Below, in pieces: positions 36,673-61,215 of a stretch of 64,000 bases of DNA (within the stretch, counting starts at the first letter, position 1; each line of letters starts with the position of its first letter). Where the stretch lies: contig OW240918.1 of NCBI GenBank assembly GCA_933207985.1, forward strand, positions 18,227,878-18,291,877. Direction: 5' to 3'. Position numbers and translations under genes: made by a program. Under the pieces are notes generated by a model. The model worked only from the letters and a program-made list of their open reading frames with translations, was not told the DNA's origin and made no database searches. Source of the DNA: Pelobates cultripes. Taxonomy: Eukaryota > Chordata > Amphibia > Anura > Pelobatidae.

Positions 36673-39600
36673 AGATGTAATATTTTTGGATCTACCTATT
36701 GAACTATATCTTTATTTATATTATTGCCTTGACTTCCCTTATAAAATTCCTGTTACTATCAATCTCATAATACATTATTGTGCAGGACACTGTGCCTTAA
36801 TAATGAATAATTCTGCCTTTCAGCGATATTAGAGGATTTTGCTCACCATGTCCATGTCTTTTGCTCATCAACAAAGTGCAGCACACAGAGATGCTAAAAG
36901 TTGTGTGGCTTGTTTTTTTTGTTTTTTTTTCAGGAAGTAAGATAAATGTATGTGGAGAAAGTATCTAAACTGAAACCTAATTTTTGAAGAAAAAAAAAAA
37001 CCTTTGCAGATAATATACGTTATATGTTCTACATCAGGTTCAATGTATAGTGAACTTTGCAGATCCTACCAGGGATTTTGCAAACCAAATATTATAGATT
37101 ATTTTTATTTATGAGAGAAAAAAACATAACTGAGATAACAAAATGTTTCATGAATTATTGTAGCCAAATTGTCCCTCTGTCAGGGTTAATTACTAAACTG
37201 AGAATAGTTGGGAATTCAAAATGAACTCCATAAGAGAATTCTTTCAGTGTGGCTATTTCGACCTTCAATTAAAATACACTTGGAATTCACTCTGAATGCT
37301 CACTTTAGAGAATAATCCTGTATATGGGTTCTATGTTTCATTCTTTAATAAGTTTTACTAATCTCCGTGCCATTGCTTCTTGGAGTGGTAATATTTCTCA
37401 GACTATGTAAAAACCTTTCAAACAGGAACGGCACGGAAAGTTTTACAGCATACCCAGTGGAATAGTAACATTTTGTAATTCTATTACGTTTTATTAAAAT
37501 GGTTGGAATTTATGCATCTCTTCATGCCAGGGTTCAGTGAGAAAGCAGCTAAGTATGTTTAATATTGTTTATGGACTCGACTTAAGAAATCAATAAATGG
37601 TACCCCACAGTATACTGTAGCGCTGTGTGAGGTTAAAAAGTCTGGATAAAATGTGATTATTATTTCTTATAAAACACTACCATAACACTACAAGAAAAAC
37701 CCATCCTTTAAAAAAAAATGGGGGTGTTACAGACAATGTACAGCCAGTGCTGGATTTGTAGTAAGTCAATGCAAGCACCTGCCTGATAAGGGCAACACAG
37801 GTGTCTACACTGCCTTCCCCCATCCCTGGCTGCCATTGGAGTTTGTGCAATGACAGAGAGAGGGCGTGCATACGTACAATATTTTTTAACATATTAAAAT
37901 TTTTGTCAATTTTTTGCAGCAGGAGGAAACTTACGAGGCTTTGAGGCATGATGAAGATCAAATCCGGCCTTGAGTACAGACACACTTTATCTAGTTCTAC
38001 CTACCTACTTCAGTATTCTTGTTATCTGGATTCCCTGAGTGTACAGGTTAATTGGTAATCCTGTTCGAGAACTAATAACTGTGCGTATCAGAGGCCAAAG
38101 CAGTAAAGGGCTCATGTGATCCGGTATTAATGTGGCATCTGTATTTTGTATCATTACTTGAATCTGTAGTGAATGGTGTTAAGAGAGACTTAGATGTGAA
38201 AAGTAGTAATTTACTATAAAAAAACACATGCTAAAAAGTAAGTGGAAATACATTTTTGTTCCAGTGCTGGTACTTTGCATTACATTTTACAGTTCATGTG
38301 GCTTAGTGCTTTTAAAAGCTAGGTGTGTAGTTATTCATTTTCATTTTCAAACTTCTTATTATTAACAACTGACTCCCTAGTCGGTAGATAACCGGACTGG
38401 CATGATTTGTGGTAGACACATATTCTGGCCACTAGACAAAGCACTTACTCCTTACACCCAGGGGCCTACCTAGGTTTCATATAATCTGGGGGAAGAAAAG
38501 TATTTTGGCACTATAGCCCCCCAACCTGTAAAAATAAATTGGGGGTATCCTTCCTTTGTTAGGTAAATTACATGCACATACTAACATTCATATACACATA
38601 CATTTTCATATTCACATATGCTTACAGTTACAGTATACATACAGTTATTCATGTACACACACATTGACACATATACACATGTTGATATGCATACACATAC
38701 TTATACACACACACACACACACACACGTATACACAGACTCAAACAAACCCACATACATTCATATACATTTATATACACATGCAGACTAATATAAATACAC
38801 ACATAGACCCATATACACATAGACCCATATGCAGACACATACATACATACATACATACATACACATTCATATTCACAAACTCATTCAAGTGGACACACAG
38901 ACTCATACACACATCCATTCAAATATACACACACAGACTTATAAACACACCTTGATTCCAGTGGGGTGCTGCTGGAATCAGTCTCTTTGCAATGATTACT
39001 GAGTTCAATGCAGCTTTGTACTGTTGTTGGGCTGAGATGATATATCCTAGCTCCAGCAACAATACAGAGCCTGTGAGGGAGCTGGAAAACTAGTGCAGAG
39101 TGATCCCAGTAGCTCCCTCAGTGCTTCACATCTTTGCAACTTCAAATAGCCACAGGACAGGCACTTGCCACACAACACCTCATTGAACAAGGTGACGTAG
39201 GCTGGTACCTGCTCTGGCGGGAAGAAGGTCCACTCTGCACTACCTTTGTTCAGTCCCTATAAGAATGGAAAAAATAATCACAATGGGGTATCTATGGCCA
39301 TGTGTGAAGTATTTTTGCTCCACCTAGAAGCCTTACTTTGTGACTGAGTAACTTTGTCAGAATGCCAAAAAATCAATACTGGCCTTTAGCAAATCAAGCC
39401 GATAATTCACATAATAATGAACTAAATGACTATTTAAATTTATAGATCCTTAGACATATAGCAAACACAATTTGAATTTATGTAACTTTTTTAACACCAT
39501 TCTTTTTATCTATGTTGTTGCGTAAGTGCAGAAATTATTGCTAGAACTTTTTACCAATGAGTATGATGTGTAGTGTCTGCAGTCAAATTCTTGTATGTCA

Positions 39601-40574
39601 CTATTTTATATCAGGGATATTGCAGTGATTAACTCTAATTGGATCTACCAATGTGCCATTAAAGTGGCGTTCACAGTTATCTTTTAAAACCTAGATACAG
39701 CAATTTTTTCTATATTTTTAACAAATGTCTTACAATGACATTTTAAATAAAAAGTTCACTGAACATAAATTTTTTATAGCAATGATTGCATTGAAAATGG
39801 CAACAAATAAAACATGTGCCTTATCTATTAGATATGTGGCATTTCCTAACAGCCTTTAAAGCACATTAGTTTCATCGCTAGTGATTTACACAAGATGGCT
39901 GCAGCCGACACATGAAAATGGAGGATTAAAATGTATTTAATTTGTATTTGTGGTGTTTAATACTTTTTCACTCTATCACTTTGTGCTACAAAACATTTTA
40001 ATTATATTAGTAATGTAACCGTGAAGTCAGATAAATATATGAAATAATGTAATACTTATATTTGCTGACATATATTGAACATATTTCAAATATGAAAATG
40101 TCCTGTGAAGTTTACATTTTTAAAGTGCTTCACACAAAAATAAAGAAAGATAGCACTAATGACAGTTCTCACAAAATTTTTATAGTATCATTACAGCACT
40201 GCATGTTACATATGGATGGGAAGACAGCAAAATGCTTACTTATGGTGAAACTGTGACTCATCTGACCTTCCAATCCAGCACTTGTAAGATCTCACCAGAG
40301 GCCTGCCCACACCCTGCCCACTGACACTTCCCCATACAGGGCAAACCTCCTCTCATAATGCCAACACACTGGCTCCATTGCTAGCATGCCAGCATCTGAA
40401 TGGAGTGACATCAAACACATACATTTCTAAACTCCAAAGCCAGTCCTATGATGTCACCATAGCAACCACAGATCATATGTTGTGGTTGCTATGCTTGGAC
40501 AGCAGATGAACTGCCTGTGGTCAGGTGATAGGTGGGAGAAAGAATCTATACATTTGCTAGCATATCTGCTATGG
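36673..40574. other. non-coding, apart from the CA-rich tract
   Basis: A GC-richer patch at 37740-37985 (CCTTCCCCCATCCCTGGCTG) and another at 38950-39250 may be unrecognised repeats. No exon with splice sites was found. Confidence 0.5.
38571..38945. repeat. CA-rich / ACAT minisatellite-like tract
   Basis: Irregular CACATA, ACACAC and ATACATAC units, including a pure (CA)n of about 22 bases near 38707 and (CATA)n near 38840. The His-rich open frame within it is not a gene. Confidence 0.9.
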
Positions 40575-40735
40575 CAGGGGTTCCCAACCCAGTCCTCAAG
40601 AACCCTCTACCAGTCCAGTATTTAGGGATAACCCTGTTGTGTCTTTGTTTTTTTGTTTCTTATAAACACCTTAGACACAACTGGGTAATCCCTAAATCCT
40701 GGACTGGTACTTGAGGACTGGGTTGGGAACCACTG
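40575..40735. mobile_element. 161-bp hAT-like foldback element
   Basis: Arms CAGGGGTTCCCAACCCAGTC CTCAAG and CTTGAGGACTGGGTTGGGAA CCACTG pair over about 26 bases, and pairing continues inward (CCAGTCCAGTATTTAGGGAT with ATCCCTAAATCCTGGACTGG). The flanks are TGCTATGG (40567-40574) and TGCTATGC (40736-40743), a 7-of-8 match of the 8-bp duplication typical of hAT. CAGNGGTTC ends are a hAT hallmark. Confidence 0.82.
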
Positions 40736-40772
40736 TGCTATGCTATCATGTATACAAAGAATGTTATGCTCC

Positions 40773-40852
40773 TTAACCCCTTAAGGACACATGACATGTG
40801 TGACATGTCATGATTCCCTTTTATTTCAGAAGTTTGGTCCTTAAGGGGTTAA
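40773..40852. mobile_element. 80-bp TTAA palindromic mini-element, copy 1
   Basis: TTAA at both ends with inverted CCCCTTAAGGAC and GTCCTTAAGGGG, and in the middle the self-complementary ACATGACATGTGTGACATGT. TTAA plus CCC termini suggest a very short piggyBac-type derivative (inference). It sits 37 bases from the hAT-like element. Confidence 0.75.
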
Positions 40853-41527
40853 ATAGAGTGTAAGTTATAAATGGCATGACAGATACCCTTTAACATGTTA
40901 TTGTTTTATTGTATCTTTGAAACACTGTGCCTTCTTATCCTGTCACTCCCCACAGTCACATCTCTTCTGGGATGATACGGCTTAGATAATGCCTCCTGGG
41001 TTCACAATGCCCCTCTTTTTTCCTGGGTGTCGCCTACCTCACGGGTGTCTTCTTCCCTGTTCCCTTTAAAGACTGCTATTTATTTTTTTTGTCACCACTA
41101 ACTGTGGCAATGCCCAGATCTAGCTGAACATTATCTTTAATCTGCAGTTTATTAATGTCAAAGAAAAATATATAACATGTATAGGCAAAAATACAATCAA
41201 TTTCTATGTAACAGTGCCAGTTTTTTTAATGCTCTTAATACACTTACTCTAGAAACCGTTATTATGCCTACTAATCTGTAATTTTGTAACATTTAGCAAA
41301 TCTCCTCTGAAAAATCCATCTGTCCATACTTGTGATGTTTGACTGATGTTTATTTATGTGTGACATATGCTGCCATTATTCAGATTATTGCTTTACAACA
41401 AATATTTGTAATTTTTAAAGCTGTAAGTTGCCTTTTGTTGCTTTGCAGCCTTACAAAGCAGAGTGTAAGACTGATCTGTAAGAATTAATTGGTGCTATCA
41501 GATAAAATATCGGAATTATATATAGCC

Positions 41528-42066
41528 TTAAATGAACACTATAGTCACCGAGACCACTTCATCTCAATTACAGAGTTAAAGAGTGGTCCTTTAGTTGTAA
41601 CCCTACAATATGAAACATGGCAGTACTAGAATGCAAATCCATCTAAAGACGCTTCCTCCTCTAGACTCAGTAAAACCTGGTCTGAGACTTAAAGAGATTC
41701 TGTATTGTAAGGAATTCAAAGTTGTAATCTGTACACTATAGTTCCCTTTGGGCCCAACTCCCCCCTGCCACAAGCGCATTAGGTCCTCCGCATAGGAAAG
41801 CATTGCTTTAATGCTTTCCTATGGGGATATTACTGACGCTGGATGTCCTCATTCAGAGCACGAGAGCAAAAGTCGCTTAGTCACCAGGAAGTGCCTTTAG
41901 TAGCTGATTGATAGCCACTAGAGGCAGTCTTAGTCCTGCAATGTAATCATTACAGTTTCTTGAAAACTGCAATGATTTACATTGCAGAACTTAGGGGGAC
42001 TGGGACACTGCACTCAGACTAATTCAATGAGCTGAAGTGGTCTGGATGCCTATAGTGTCACTTTAA
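41528..42066. mobile_element. TTAA-type element, diverged full-length copy
   Basis: TTAA at 41528-41531 and 42063-42066, with ends ATGAACACTATAG and CTATAGTGTCACT. The core is recognisable: GCATAGGAAAGCATTGCTTT AATGCTTTCCTATG, GCCACTAGAGGCAG, and the GCTGAAGTGGTCTGG subterminal motif. It is about 539 bp, older than the 10648 copy. Confidence 0.7.
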
Positions 42067-43685
42067 ATGCTGCTATGAAGCTGTGTGTGGGTAGCTCCAA
42101 TCCATTGCTCCTTCATGAAGGTAGCCGGCATACTGATGTCTTCGAGTGTGGAGCTAGAGACTGCAGAAGAGGAGTTCTGAAGTGCTGTTAATTATGTGAG
42201 TAATATTTATTTAACTTTTTTTTTTTTTAAGTAACTAATTTTTAAATGCAAAGGAGGATAAATACAAGGGTGGTGGACAGTAAAAAACCTATAGCCACGA
42301 AATAATGATTTTTGGGATATTAGATTTCGTTTTAAGGTGTTGATTATATTTATGCATGCTGAAAGAGCAATTTGGCATCATTTAGCTTTTCTCAATCACA
42401 AGCAGCAGTCGGGAGACTTTTTGCTGGTTCAGTTTAAAAATATGCTTAAAATTTAAATATAAATGGATATATTGATTTGAAAGAAGGTATAATGCAATAT
42501 TATAGGGATGGTAATCATGCTGTACTGTACTCTTTAGAGTGCAGAGTGCTGCCTATGCCAGCTATAATAATATACATTAAAATTGTTTCAATGGTGAGCA
42601 GTGAAATGCATATTATGAATTTGTCTATCAAGTATTTATAGGATTCTCAATGTATGTTTGGGGACCAATATAGCAAAAGAGCAATTGGATTGTCAGGATC
42701 TGACTGCTTTCTACATCTTTCTACATTCTACAAGTGCTGAAAGAATTTATTCTGACTTCTAGATGAAACCATTGTCCTTGTTATAATATGAACAGACATG
42801 AACAGCATATAATGTATGCACTAAACCATAGACAATGTAATGTGTAATCTTGATGATATTGATTTCAGCCACTAGATGAACTTATAAAGTTTGGGAATTA
42901 GAAAACAACAGACCTTCACTAGACTTACCATCCTTGGTTAAATAAATATTTTTACAATCTGAATGCCTATCAAACATACTCTATAGAATAGGGATGGGTG
43001 AACTATCCAGCTCAAAAGCACAAAATATTAAAATATTAAAATATGCATTTTTAAAAATATATATAAAATGTTAAATATGCACTTTTCTTCTTCAGCAAAC
43101 ACACTCAAATTTTGTTCTTTTTTGTCTAATTTTTGACATAAGCATTTTTTACATCATTTACTAATATTTTCATAATTTTGGGCATTTTAGTAATCACATA
43201 TATTTGTAAACATTATGTAAGTAATGCATTATTAAGGGTGTTAGAATCCAACCTGGGATGACCCTTCAATAATTAAATGATGACAGGAAGTAATCAGCAA
43301 ATGCATGACATTTTTTAAACACAGAGTATGCCTTGTTTCTGTATTACTGTTATTCATTTAAATGAAGGTATTTAAGATTGAATAATCAGTAGACTTGCGC
43401 ATTCAGTTTCAAATTAATTTTGATTTGCCAAAAATTGTTGGTGAATGGCAATTCATCTGAATTTTACAACTCCAAAACTCTCACAAAGAGTAATGGGCAA
43501 CGGAAAAGCAATTTTGTTTGTTTTATGGTTCAGAGTTCTATTCTTAGTGACAAAAATAAAGATAATTGATAGAAAACTGTACCATTAATGGTTTAGGGGA
43601 CAGTCACTAAATGATGATTTTATTCTCAGTGAGAAGTGACCAATAGAGTTAAAAAAAAATCTTTATTTATATATTAAATATTAAT

Positions 43686-43880
43686 TAGATATTTTATATC
43701 TATATATATAATAATATATAAATATATATATATATATACAGATTTTTTTGGCTTATTTTTTCACTCTACAAGTATTACTTCTCATTTGATCTGTTAATGA
43801 AATGGTGCAAAAATATGCCTATCAGTGTATAGCAATATATATAATATATATATATAATATATATATATATAATAATATTT
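43686..43880. repeat. two AT-rich microsatellite patches
   Basis: ATATATATA runs at about 43695-43740 and 43845-43878, separated by ordinary AT-rich sequence. Confidence 0.8.
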
Positions 43881-44534
43881 ATATGTGCATTTTGGTGCCA
43901 TCTTGGTTCATCCAAATTTTTTCCATGCAATAATTTTGGGAAAAACAATTTGGATGACTCAAGATGCTGGTAATAGCTTTACCAACATTATTGTATGGAT
44001 GAAAATCCTCAGAATCAATATGCAACATGGACAAAACCTGATTTTACAAAAAAACTTTTTTAGACAATTCTATTAAGACAACCAATTTTTTTAACTGTGC
44101 ATAGGTCTTATATTCTGTTATATCATCTGCTCTTAAACAAGTGGTCAATTTTCATGAAGACATGTGGTTAATAATGATGGCTCTGATTGGACAGTAAACA
44201 AAGCAAGTACATTTTATTTTATTTTGTGAGTCAAAACTGATTTTTATTTAAAAATTTGTATTGAATCTTAGTAAGTAGGTAAAATAAAAAGAATTCATTA
44301 ATACATTGAAAATATAATACAAGTTTCAGATGGCTCCAAGTTGGATAGATGAAATTGAGGAAAGGGTTGCAGAAAGTGCAGTACACATTACACACAATGC
44401 AATTGCAAGTTGATGTAAAGTCCATTATGTAAATGACAATAATGCTGACTGAGGAGAACAAATAAGATAGAATCCATAGTTTAAATGAGGCAATAGAGTG
44501 AGGTAGAAAAAAATTCTTTATTGTAGATTATTTG

Positions 44535-44609
44535 AACATAGAAACATAGAATGTGACGGCAGATAAGAACCATTCGGCCCATCTAGTCTGCCCAATTTGA
44601 GTACTTTAT
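44535..44609 (-). mobile_element. CR1-type LINE, short 3' tail
   Basis: About 75 bases: GGCAGACTAGATGGGCCGAA TGGTTCTTATCTGCCGTCAC read on the minus strand, ending in TTCTATGTTTC. This is the same 3' terminus as the longer CR1 copies, with almost everything upstream missing. Confidence 0.8.
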
Positions 44610-47600
44610 AAGGAGACATACTGGAATAATTTCTTTTTTTCAAGCATTTGTGAGGAGGTTTCTCTCTATTGAAATATTTGTAGACGTTTTCCCTCAAATA
44701 AAGCTGTAAAAGTTTGATATGGTATATTATAGCCTATTATAGCCTTTATGCTATAGCAGCTACCTTCCAGGGAATCTAGTATGTTGGACATCTGTGTTAA
44801 TGAATCAAATCTACTTGGTATATCACATTCAGGACACCAATTATGTCCATAGGGAAGTTGAAGTTTGCAAACTCACAGGTTCTAAGTAAAGTTTTAAGAT
44901 GCATTTCTCAACATGATCAAGCTGGTATAGTACATATCATTCAAGAACCAATGTAATAAGTATTGTAATGGTGATGTCAGATGTCATGGTAATCAGGAAG
45001 CCATTGGAATATCTTCATAATAGATGGCAGCAGAGACCCATTGCAGAGAAAATTAGTTTTGAGCTCCGTTGATGATATCATATTTGATTCTTCAGTAAAT
45101 GCTTATGTGCTGAGCCCACATAGTTTAGAGCTTTTAGGTAACAGAGCACTATCTTTAAAATAAAGTTATTATATTTTATTTGTACAAGTTTAGATTTTGT
45201 TTATCAAGATATAGCTGAAATATGGCCTTAATTTTATATTTTTAGATAAGCTTTTCAAATGATTTAATATTATTGGATAAAGTTTTAAAATTATTTAATA
45301 TTTTGAGAAAGTGTTTATATCTTTTTTAGATATGAATATTTTTACAGATGATATAATTTTGACATTAATTTTTTTATATAAAAATATTTTAACATTTTAA
45401 CAATATTAAATCAAGATATAGGTCCCTTAGATAAATACAACCATTTAATTTTAAATGTCTACAAATATATTATTAAATATATCTTAAAAGCTGTCTAAAA
45501 AGTATATTTTAAATGTATCATGTACCAAAATTGCTCACCAATGAGATTAAGTCTTATTTCTTGATGTTATTATTAGCATGACATTAACCTATTCTACAGC
45601 AAACAAAATGTTTTAGCATTTGTTGGAAACCTGGAAGCATATCTAGCACGTGCATTTAAGATAAAATTACATTTTCAGTTATAGATTTCTGTTCAGGGAT
45701 ACTTGAAAAGATTAAGTATTTAATGAGTAAATTAATGTTTAATTTACTAATTTACTAATTTTTACAATTACTTACATTATAATAAGAGGTAAACTGTTTT
45801 AGAGGCTATTTGATGCTCCTTATCATATCAAGAACTGAAATATTGGCATACATGCAGAAATACCAGGATAATAAAATTAACAAATGCATAACAACTAGCT
45901 CCACAATTATAAAAAAAACTTGGAATAATGATTATAATTTATCAAAATAAAGTGAATATAACATTATACCAAACATTAATGTTGCATATGCCCAAAAAAT
46001 GCGAATCCGCTATGTAAATTTACTTATAGACTATAATAGAAGGCAAATTATTGTGTAGAAAATATTATTCAAAACCAGTGATATGTAAAAATCCCAGTCA
46101 CTCCACATCGGCTTACTGAGCAAAGAAAGAAAAAATCTTAAAAAAAAAAAATAGATTTTTTTTTTTTTAATTAGGGAATTATTGAAGGAAAAACAATAAT
46201 AACAGAACCCATCTTACAAAAGCAACATTCAACATTATGAAAAAATGTATTATGAAAAATTGTTCTCAGAGAAAGTTAGAAACATCATCTAAAGAACATG
46301 TCCAACAGTATTAAACTATATAAAAAATAGGCTAGACTTTATCCCTTCACCCTACATCAGACCTTAGTACTGAGCAGAACAATACCAGAATTGCCTGTTT
46401 GTAATGCTATGAATCAGAGCTATTAATCCCAGCTGGGTAGGTCACAAAGCTGCAGACATATTTGATTGCAATATGCCATAAACTAAAAGTAGATAGGTTC
46501 ATCAAGATAGAGACACTGAATAGCCACAAAGCCACAAACTGCTGAGATGGACCCCCATAAAAGAGATGAAAGGGATTTTGCTGAAGCCAGAAAACCACAG
46601 TATTTTTCAAGCTTTCCACACAGCAGGTGGCTATATTGGCTTACAGGTCTTGCAGTATCCTCCATAATTACCTACACACTGGCACTATGATTCCTCTTTT
46701 CTGTCCCCCACATCCTCTAAGACAATTTACAGTCCTTTATAGATATGCATAGGGGCAGTATGGAGCCATGGCAATTCATTTTTTTTTTTATATTTCATTA
46801 ATAATAACACTGTAATAAAGAGGAAGGAAATTTGGGCAATTTTGTTTTGCATTGATTTAACATTAAGGTAAAAATAAAGAAATTATGGCATGTCATAATG
46901 ACTGATATGACATATCAGTTTGTGTACACATTTTAATAACATTTTGTGATTTGCTCTTATCTGTACACTTCATGGGCAAGCTTCAAAATAAATATGCAAT
47001 GTGTTTAAAACACAAAAAAATTTGTATTTAAAAAATCTACCAGAATCCAAACCCATTAATACATTCACTTCTCCCTGACAGTCTAGAGCAATACCGCAAA
47101 CACATTTGTAATCTATTTTAAATAAAATAAAATAGGTTATTTATAAAGTAATAAATGATTTGTGAATATTATAATTATCGAATATTTATGTGAAGTATAG
47201 ACCTTTTTTTTTAAGTGATCTTCTAGCATGATAATTCATCCATATTCTATTATGATATGTATTGTTATTTAAAATTTAATATTCAGTCTTGTAAGTGAAG
47301 TTATTTATTTTTATTATTATGGGGAAATTGTAAACAATAAATAATGCTGAAACTGAAAAACAAAAGAAAAATCTGCTCTTGAATCTATTGTCTTAAATCA
47401 TGACAATAAACATTACCATTTGAAAGCAGAGTACCTGGTATGGTGAACAATTAGTTGTAGTATTAATAAAAATGAAGAAAAATCACAGTGTATAACATTA
47501 AAAATCATCCACTCAATTGACATATGGAGTAATACGTGAGGATCCATGACAATAGCTAGTAAGGCACTTGTTATTGTGACAGTCATGACATGTCTTCTGT

Positions 47601-48493
47601 CACACAACTGATAACATTGCAAACAAATTATATACTATACATTTCTATGAATGTCATTACTATCCTTTTTTATTATATTTTTTTTATTTAGTTACCAAAT
47701 AAAATGTAATTTTTCGATTAAACTCTATATATGAATACTAAAAGATGCATCCACAATTATGTTACAAAATTGACTGAAACTCTTCAAAGAGAGAAAAACA
47801 AATTGGTATTCAATTAACCAATAAAAAAATGGTATATAAAAACATGAAATTTCTTTTAATGTACATGATATAAGGACATCCTTACATTTCCCAAAATACC
47901 ATTAGCACAAACATATTTTCAAAGTGTTCTGGTATAATTTGATTGTCATTACTACCTTTTTGGACAACAAACTTTCTTTTTAGCTATTAGTAACTGACCC
48001 AGGGGTCTATAACAAACTTGGTAAGATTAACTGTATACACAACCTACAGTTCAATAAAATAGTCTACCAGCTCCACTGAACGCTTCACTATAGAAACATA
48101 AGTAAAAATATACTTTATAACAAAATGTGAAATATCATTCAAGTTGAAGGTATGTCCTAAGGCAAAAAAAAAAGATATAATATGATATGATAGGCATAAC
48201 ACTTTTTCAGGCAATTTTTCACATATATTATTTTTGTTTTAAAGGCCTCTATATGGCATATCTTTAGAAATAGGTAGTGTACATGCACTTATTACAACAA
48301 CAATTGTATAAAACAGTACTTTTTAATAATAATGCTTGTACAAAGGGTATTTTTATTCTGATAACAGATAATAAATCAACAGTCATGTAGAGGAAAAGAT
48401 AATAAGAACATGTAATTGTGCCTTAGATTTTCTTTAAATATTTTATTTTTATTACAAATAGGTAAATTTTCATGTTACTGTCCAGCTGTTAAA

Positions 48494-48653
<160 letters not shown>

Positions 48654-49435
48654 GACCAGGCTTGGCTTTGGAGAAAATATTTTTGGGGAAATAAAATAGG
48701 TAATTAATTTTTATTATATTTCAATGAAAAAAATGTTTAATCTAATATTGTAATTTTAAGTAGACACTGGAGCACAGGTATTTTTCTTGTTGTACATCAT
48801 ATATAATAGTAATAAATACACTGTAACCAGTACTCTGGATAGTTTAAAGGGATAGCTTGATATCTATGCAATTCAGCCTCTCCCAGTGTCATTTTTACAT
48901 CTTCACAAGTGATAAAGAGAATTAAACATGAACTCCCACTATAAACCAGTGAAAGAATAGCACCACATTTTTCTAAAAAATAAATTGATTTATATTTTAT
49001 TTTTAGTAAAATCTAGAACTATATTTAGAAATGTTCAATTTGACATGATATGTAAAAAGCTGGAGCACATCTGTAAAAATACATATAGGCATTAAACATG
49101 TAATACAATACTTCAACTGTGGAGAATACCCAGTAGATTCATTTTCATTCAGCTGTGGTCAGAGTTTCTTGGGTGCTAGATTTAAATGCTTGGGTGTTAG
49201 GTTTAAATGAGACACCGATCAGGTTATCACTTTATACTGCATATCCATTAAGTTACAACGGACCTTGCTATGAAGTGAATCACTATATAACTGCACGACT
49301 GACCATTGTGGGCTGCCTATGTCATCAAAACAATCTTGCCCTTAGAGATACTGTTCTGACATAGATTTCCAACTTATGTAGCATCAACATAGAAATACCG
49401 AAGTATATTAAAGAAAATGCTCTGGCATAATGTAT

Positions 49436-49515
49436 TTAACCCCTTAAGGACACATGACATGTGTGACATGTCATGATTCCCTTTTATTCCAGAAGTTTGG
49501 TCCTTAAGGGGTTAA
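49436..49515. mobile_element. 80-bp TTAA palindromic mini-element, copy 2
   Basis: Same length as the copy at 40773 and identical apart from one visible base (TTTATTCCAG here, TTTATTTCAG there). TTAA flanks are at 49436-49439 and 49512-49515. Confidence 0.78.
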
Positions 49516-51241
49516 GGATCAAATTGTTACCATTCATGATTTGCAAGTGTTCTTTAAAAGGTTCTAGAAGATTAGTCTATATTTGCTTAAATAATTAGAT
49601 ATTCAGTAGTAGCAAAGGTTAACAAAAATTTACTCATGTTAAGCATAAATGGCATACTCTTTATGATACATACCATTTCATGGTCATCTACAATAACTCA
49701 TTGCTTGCATTAGAAAAATTAACTTTTGCATGTAACATTAAGCTTTACTATAGCAAAAGTCAGTGCTGATTGGTCAGATACTGGTTGTGAAAATGCCCAC
49801 CCACGAGTGATAAACATTCATGGGTGGTGAGCAGTACAGAGCGTAAAACAAAATGTACCTGTTAAATTATATGTCTATTTTACACTATGGACAGCATATA
49901 TGTTTTTACTTTTATTTATTTCTATGACCCAAATGCTAAAAAATAACATTAGTTTTACTTTAAATAACAAGCAAATTCAAATTAATACCTTCAGATAGAT
50001 TTTGCTGTTGATTATTCATTTTTGCATTGTACCTTGTCTGTATAATAAGAATGCAGTGTTTAAGTGCTGTATAAATCCATAGAATATGAATTATGACAGT
50101 TTACTTAGATGATGGAACTAAGTTGTTTTGTATGCTCTTTTATTTCTTTTAAAGTGGTAATTGATGTCAATAGTTGCAACTTTTAAGTGCATTAGATTGT
50201 TTGTTCAGGCATAGACAATAATTCTTATATCCACGTACATTTAGCAGTATTTCAAAAGTGACCGGGGAATTGGGAATCTCCCTGTCACTTTACTTAGACA
50301 TGTTAGGTATACAATTAGGGTCTTGCCACCTCACCTGAAAGTCGAATGTTAGATCGCTTGGATAGTACTCGAATATTTAAATTCACAGATGACTTGTACC
50401 AGAGTAATATAAAATGAAACCCCACTTAACAGTAGGTATTAGAATTGATGGAGATCCTTAGTAAGACTGCTCATGATTATCATATATTTTGAGGGGCAGA
50501 TTATGTTTTACTAAAACCCTCATCCTGCAAGCCATGAAAAATGGGAGGGAGTACAAGAAGATCTGACCACCTTGCTTATATATTTCCACTGTTTGTCTGC
50601 TAGCATCTCAACATGCATTGTTTCTGGAAAGCTAGTTAATTGACTTCACCTTAACAACTGGCATTTTTGAGTTGGCCACCAAGCAGAATTACCTAGCAAC
50701 CAATAATAATGAAAAAGATCAGCATTTGTTCGAGATGAATATTGTGTCATGTGGATTTTGTGTCACTTTCCAAACAGACTTAAATCAGTTAGATCTTCCA
50801 TGAAGAGTATTAGTAAATAGTGAGACTATATCTAGCTTTAAATAGTCATCTTGAACTGAACTAAATTGTATTTTGTGTTACCTTTCTTTAAAAGTCTTTT
50901 TAATATTTGGATATTAATGCACATATCTGTCAAGTTTAATGCCTAACAAAATTACATATTTGTGGTAATTGTGATGAATGAGAGCAAGAAAAAAGACAAA
51001 ATAAAATTCATAAAACCTAATAATGTGAATATAAAATGATTTTACTTTTATATCTAAGAAGGAAATGCATATGTTAATTATAACCACTAAACTCTTGCCA
51101 AAATTGAGTCTTGTATTTATACATAATCTTCTTTTGCTTTGCAGTTTTATATTACTTACATTTTTGTTTCTCCGAACCTAAAAAAATTAATTTCCATTTT
51201 TTTTATCCAGTGAGAACGAATGTCTATTGTAAAGTGTACTG
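49516..51241. other. non-coding, nothing recognised
   Basis: Region immediately downstream of lrp1b; may include further 3' UTR if the AATAAA at 51242 is not the one used. Confidence 0.5.
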
Positions 51242-51695
51242 TTTATTTATTGTTATATGTTTTCAGATGGGCAAAATGGCATCTATTAAATGTTCTGAAG
51301 GCATATTATTAAAATTTTAATTCAAATTCAAATCAATCTATACCAAGTTACAATCATTTGGATTATTTAATGAAAAGACAATATTGAACCTAAAAAAGTT
51401 CATATAAAATGGAGTTCTCATTTTACACTACAAAGGAATAGTGTTCACTTTTTGTTTTTTAACAAATAAAATGGTGTTTTATAACAGCAGCATTATATTT
51501 TAAATTGTACTGTAGTGCAGTTTGTTTCTTCATAAAAATACCATACAAATGGTCGTTCTATAGTCATCAGCAGAACAAAAAATGAAAAAAGAGGTAATGC
51601 TGATGTCAAAACAATTATAATACTGTTGGTACATAGAAAAGTAATCATATTTTATACATTTATACAGAGTATAAAAGGAAACAGAATATCAGAGA
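51242..51695 (-). other. lrp1b: probable lrp1b 3' untranslated region
   Basis: The AT-rich sequence downstream of the lrp1b stop has no repeat signature that I recognise. The first canonical AATAAA on the minus strand is at 51247-51242. That would give a 3' UTR of roughly 450 bases plus the cleavage distance. The end point is inferred only from this hexamer; a longer UTR is equally possible. Confidence 0.35.

Positions 51696-61215
<9,520 letters not shown>

Noticed and set aside
38556..38789. 77-codon His/Thr-rich frame
   Set aside because: Translation of a CA-rich simple repeat.
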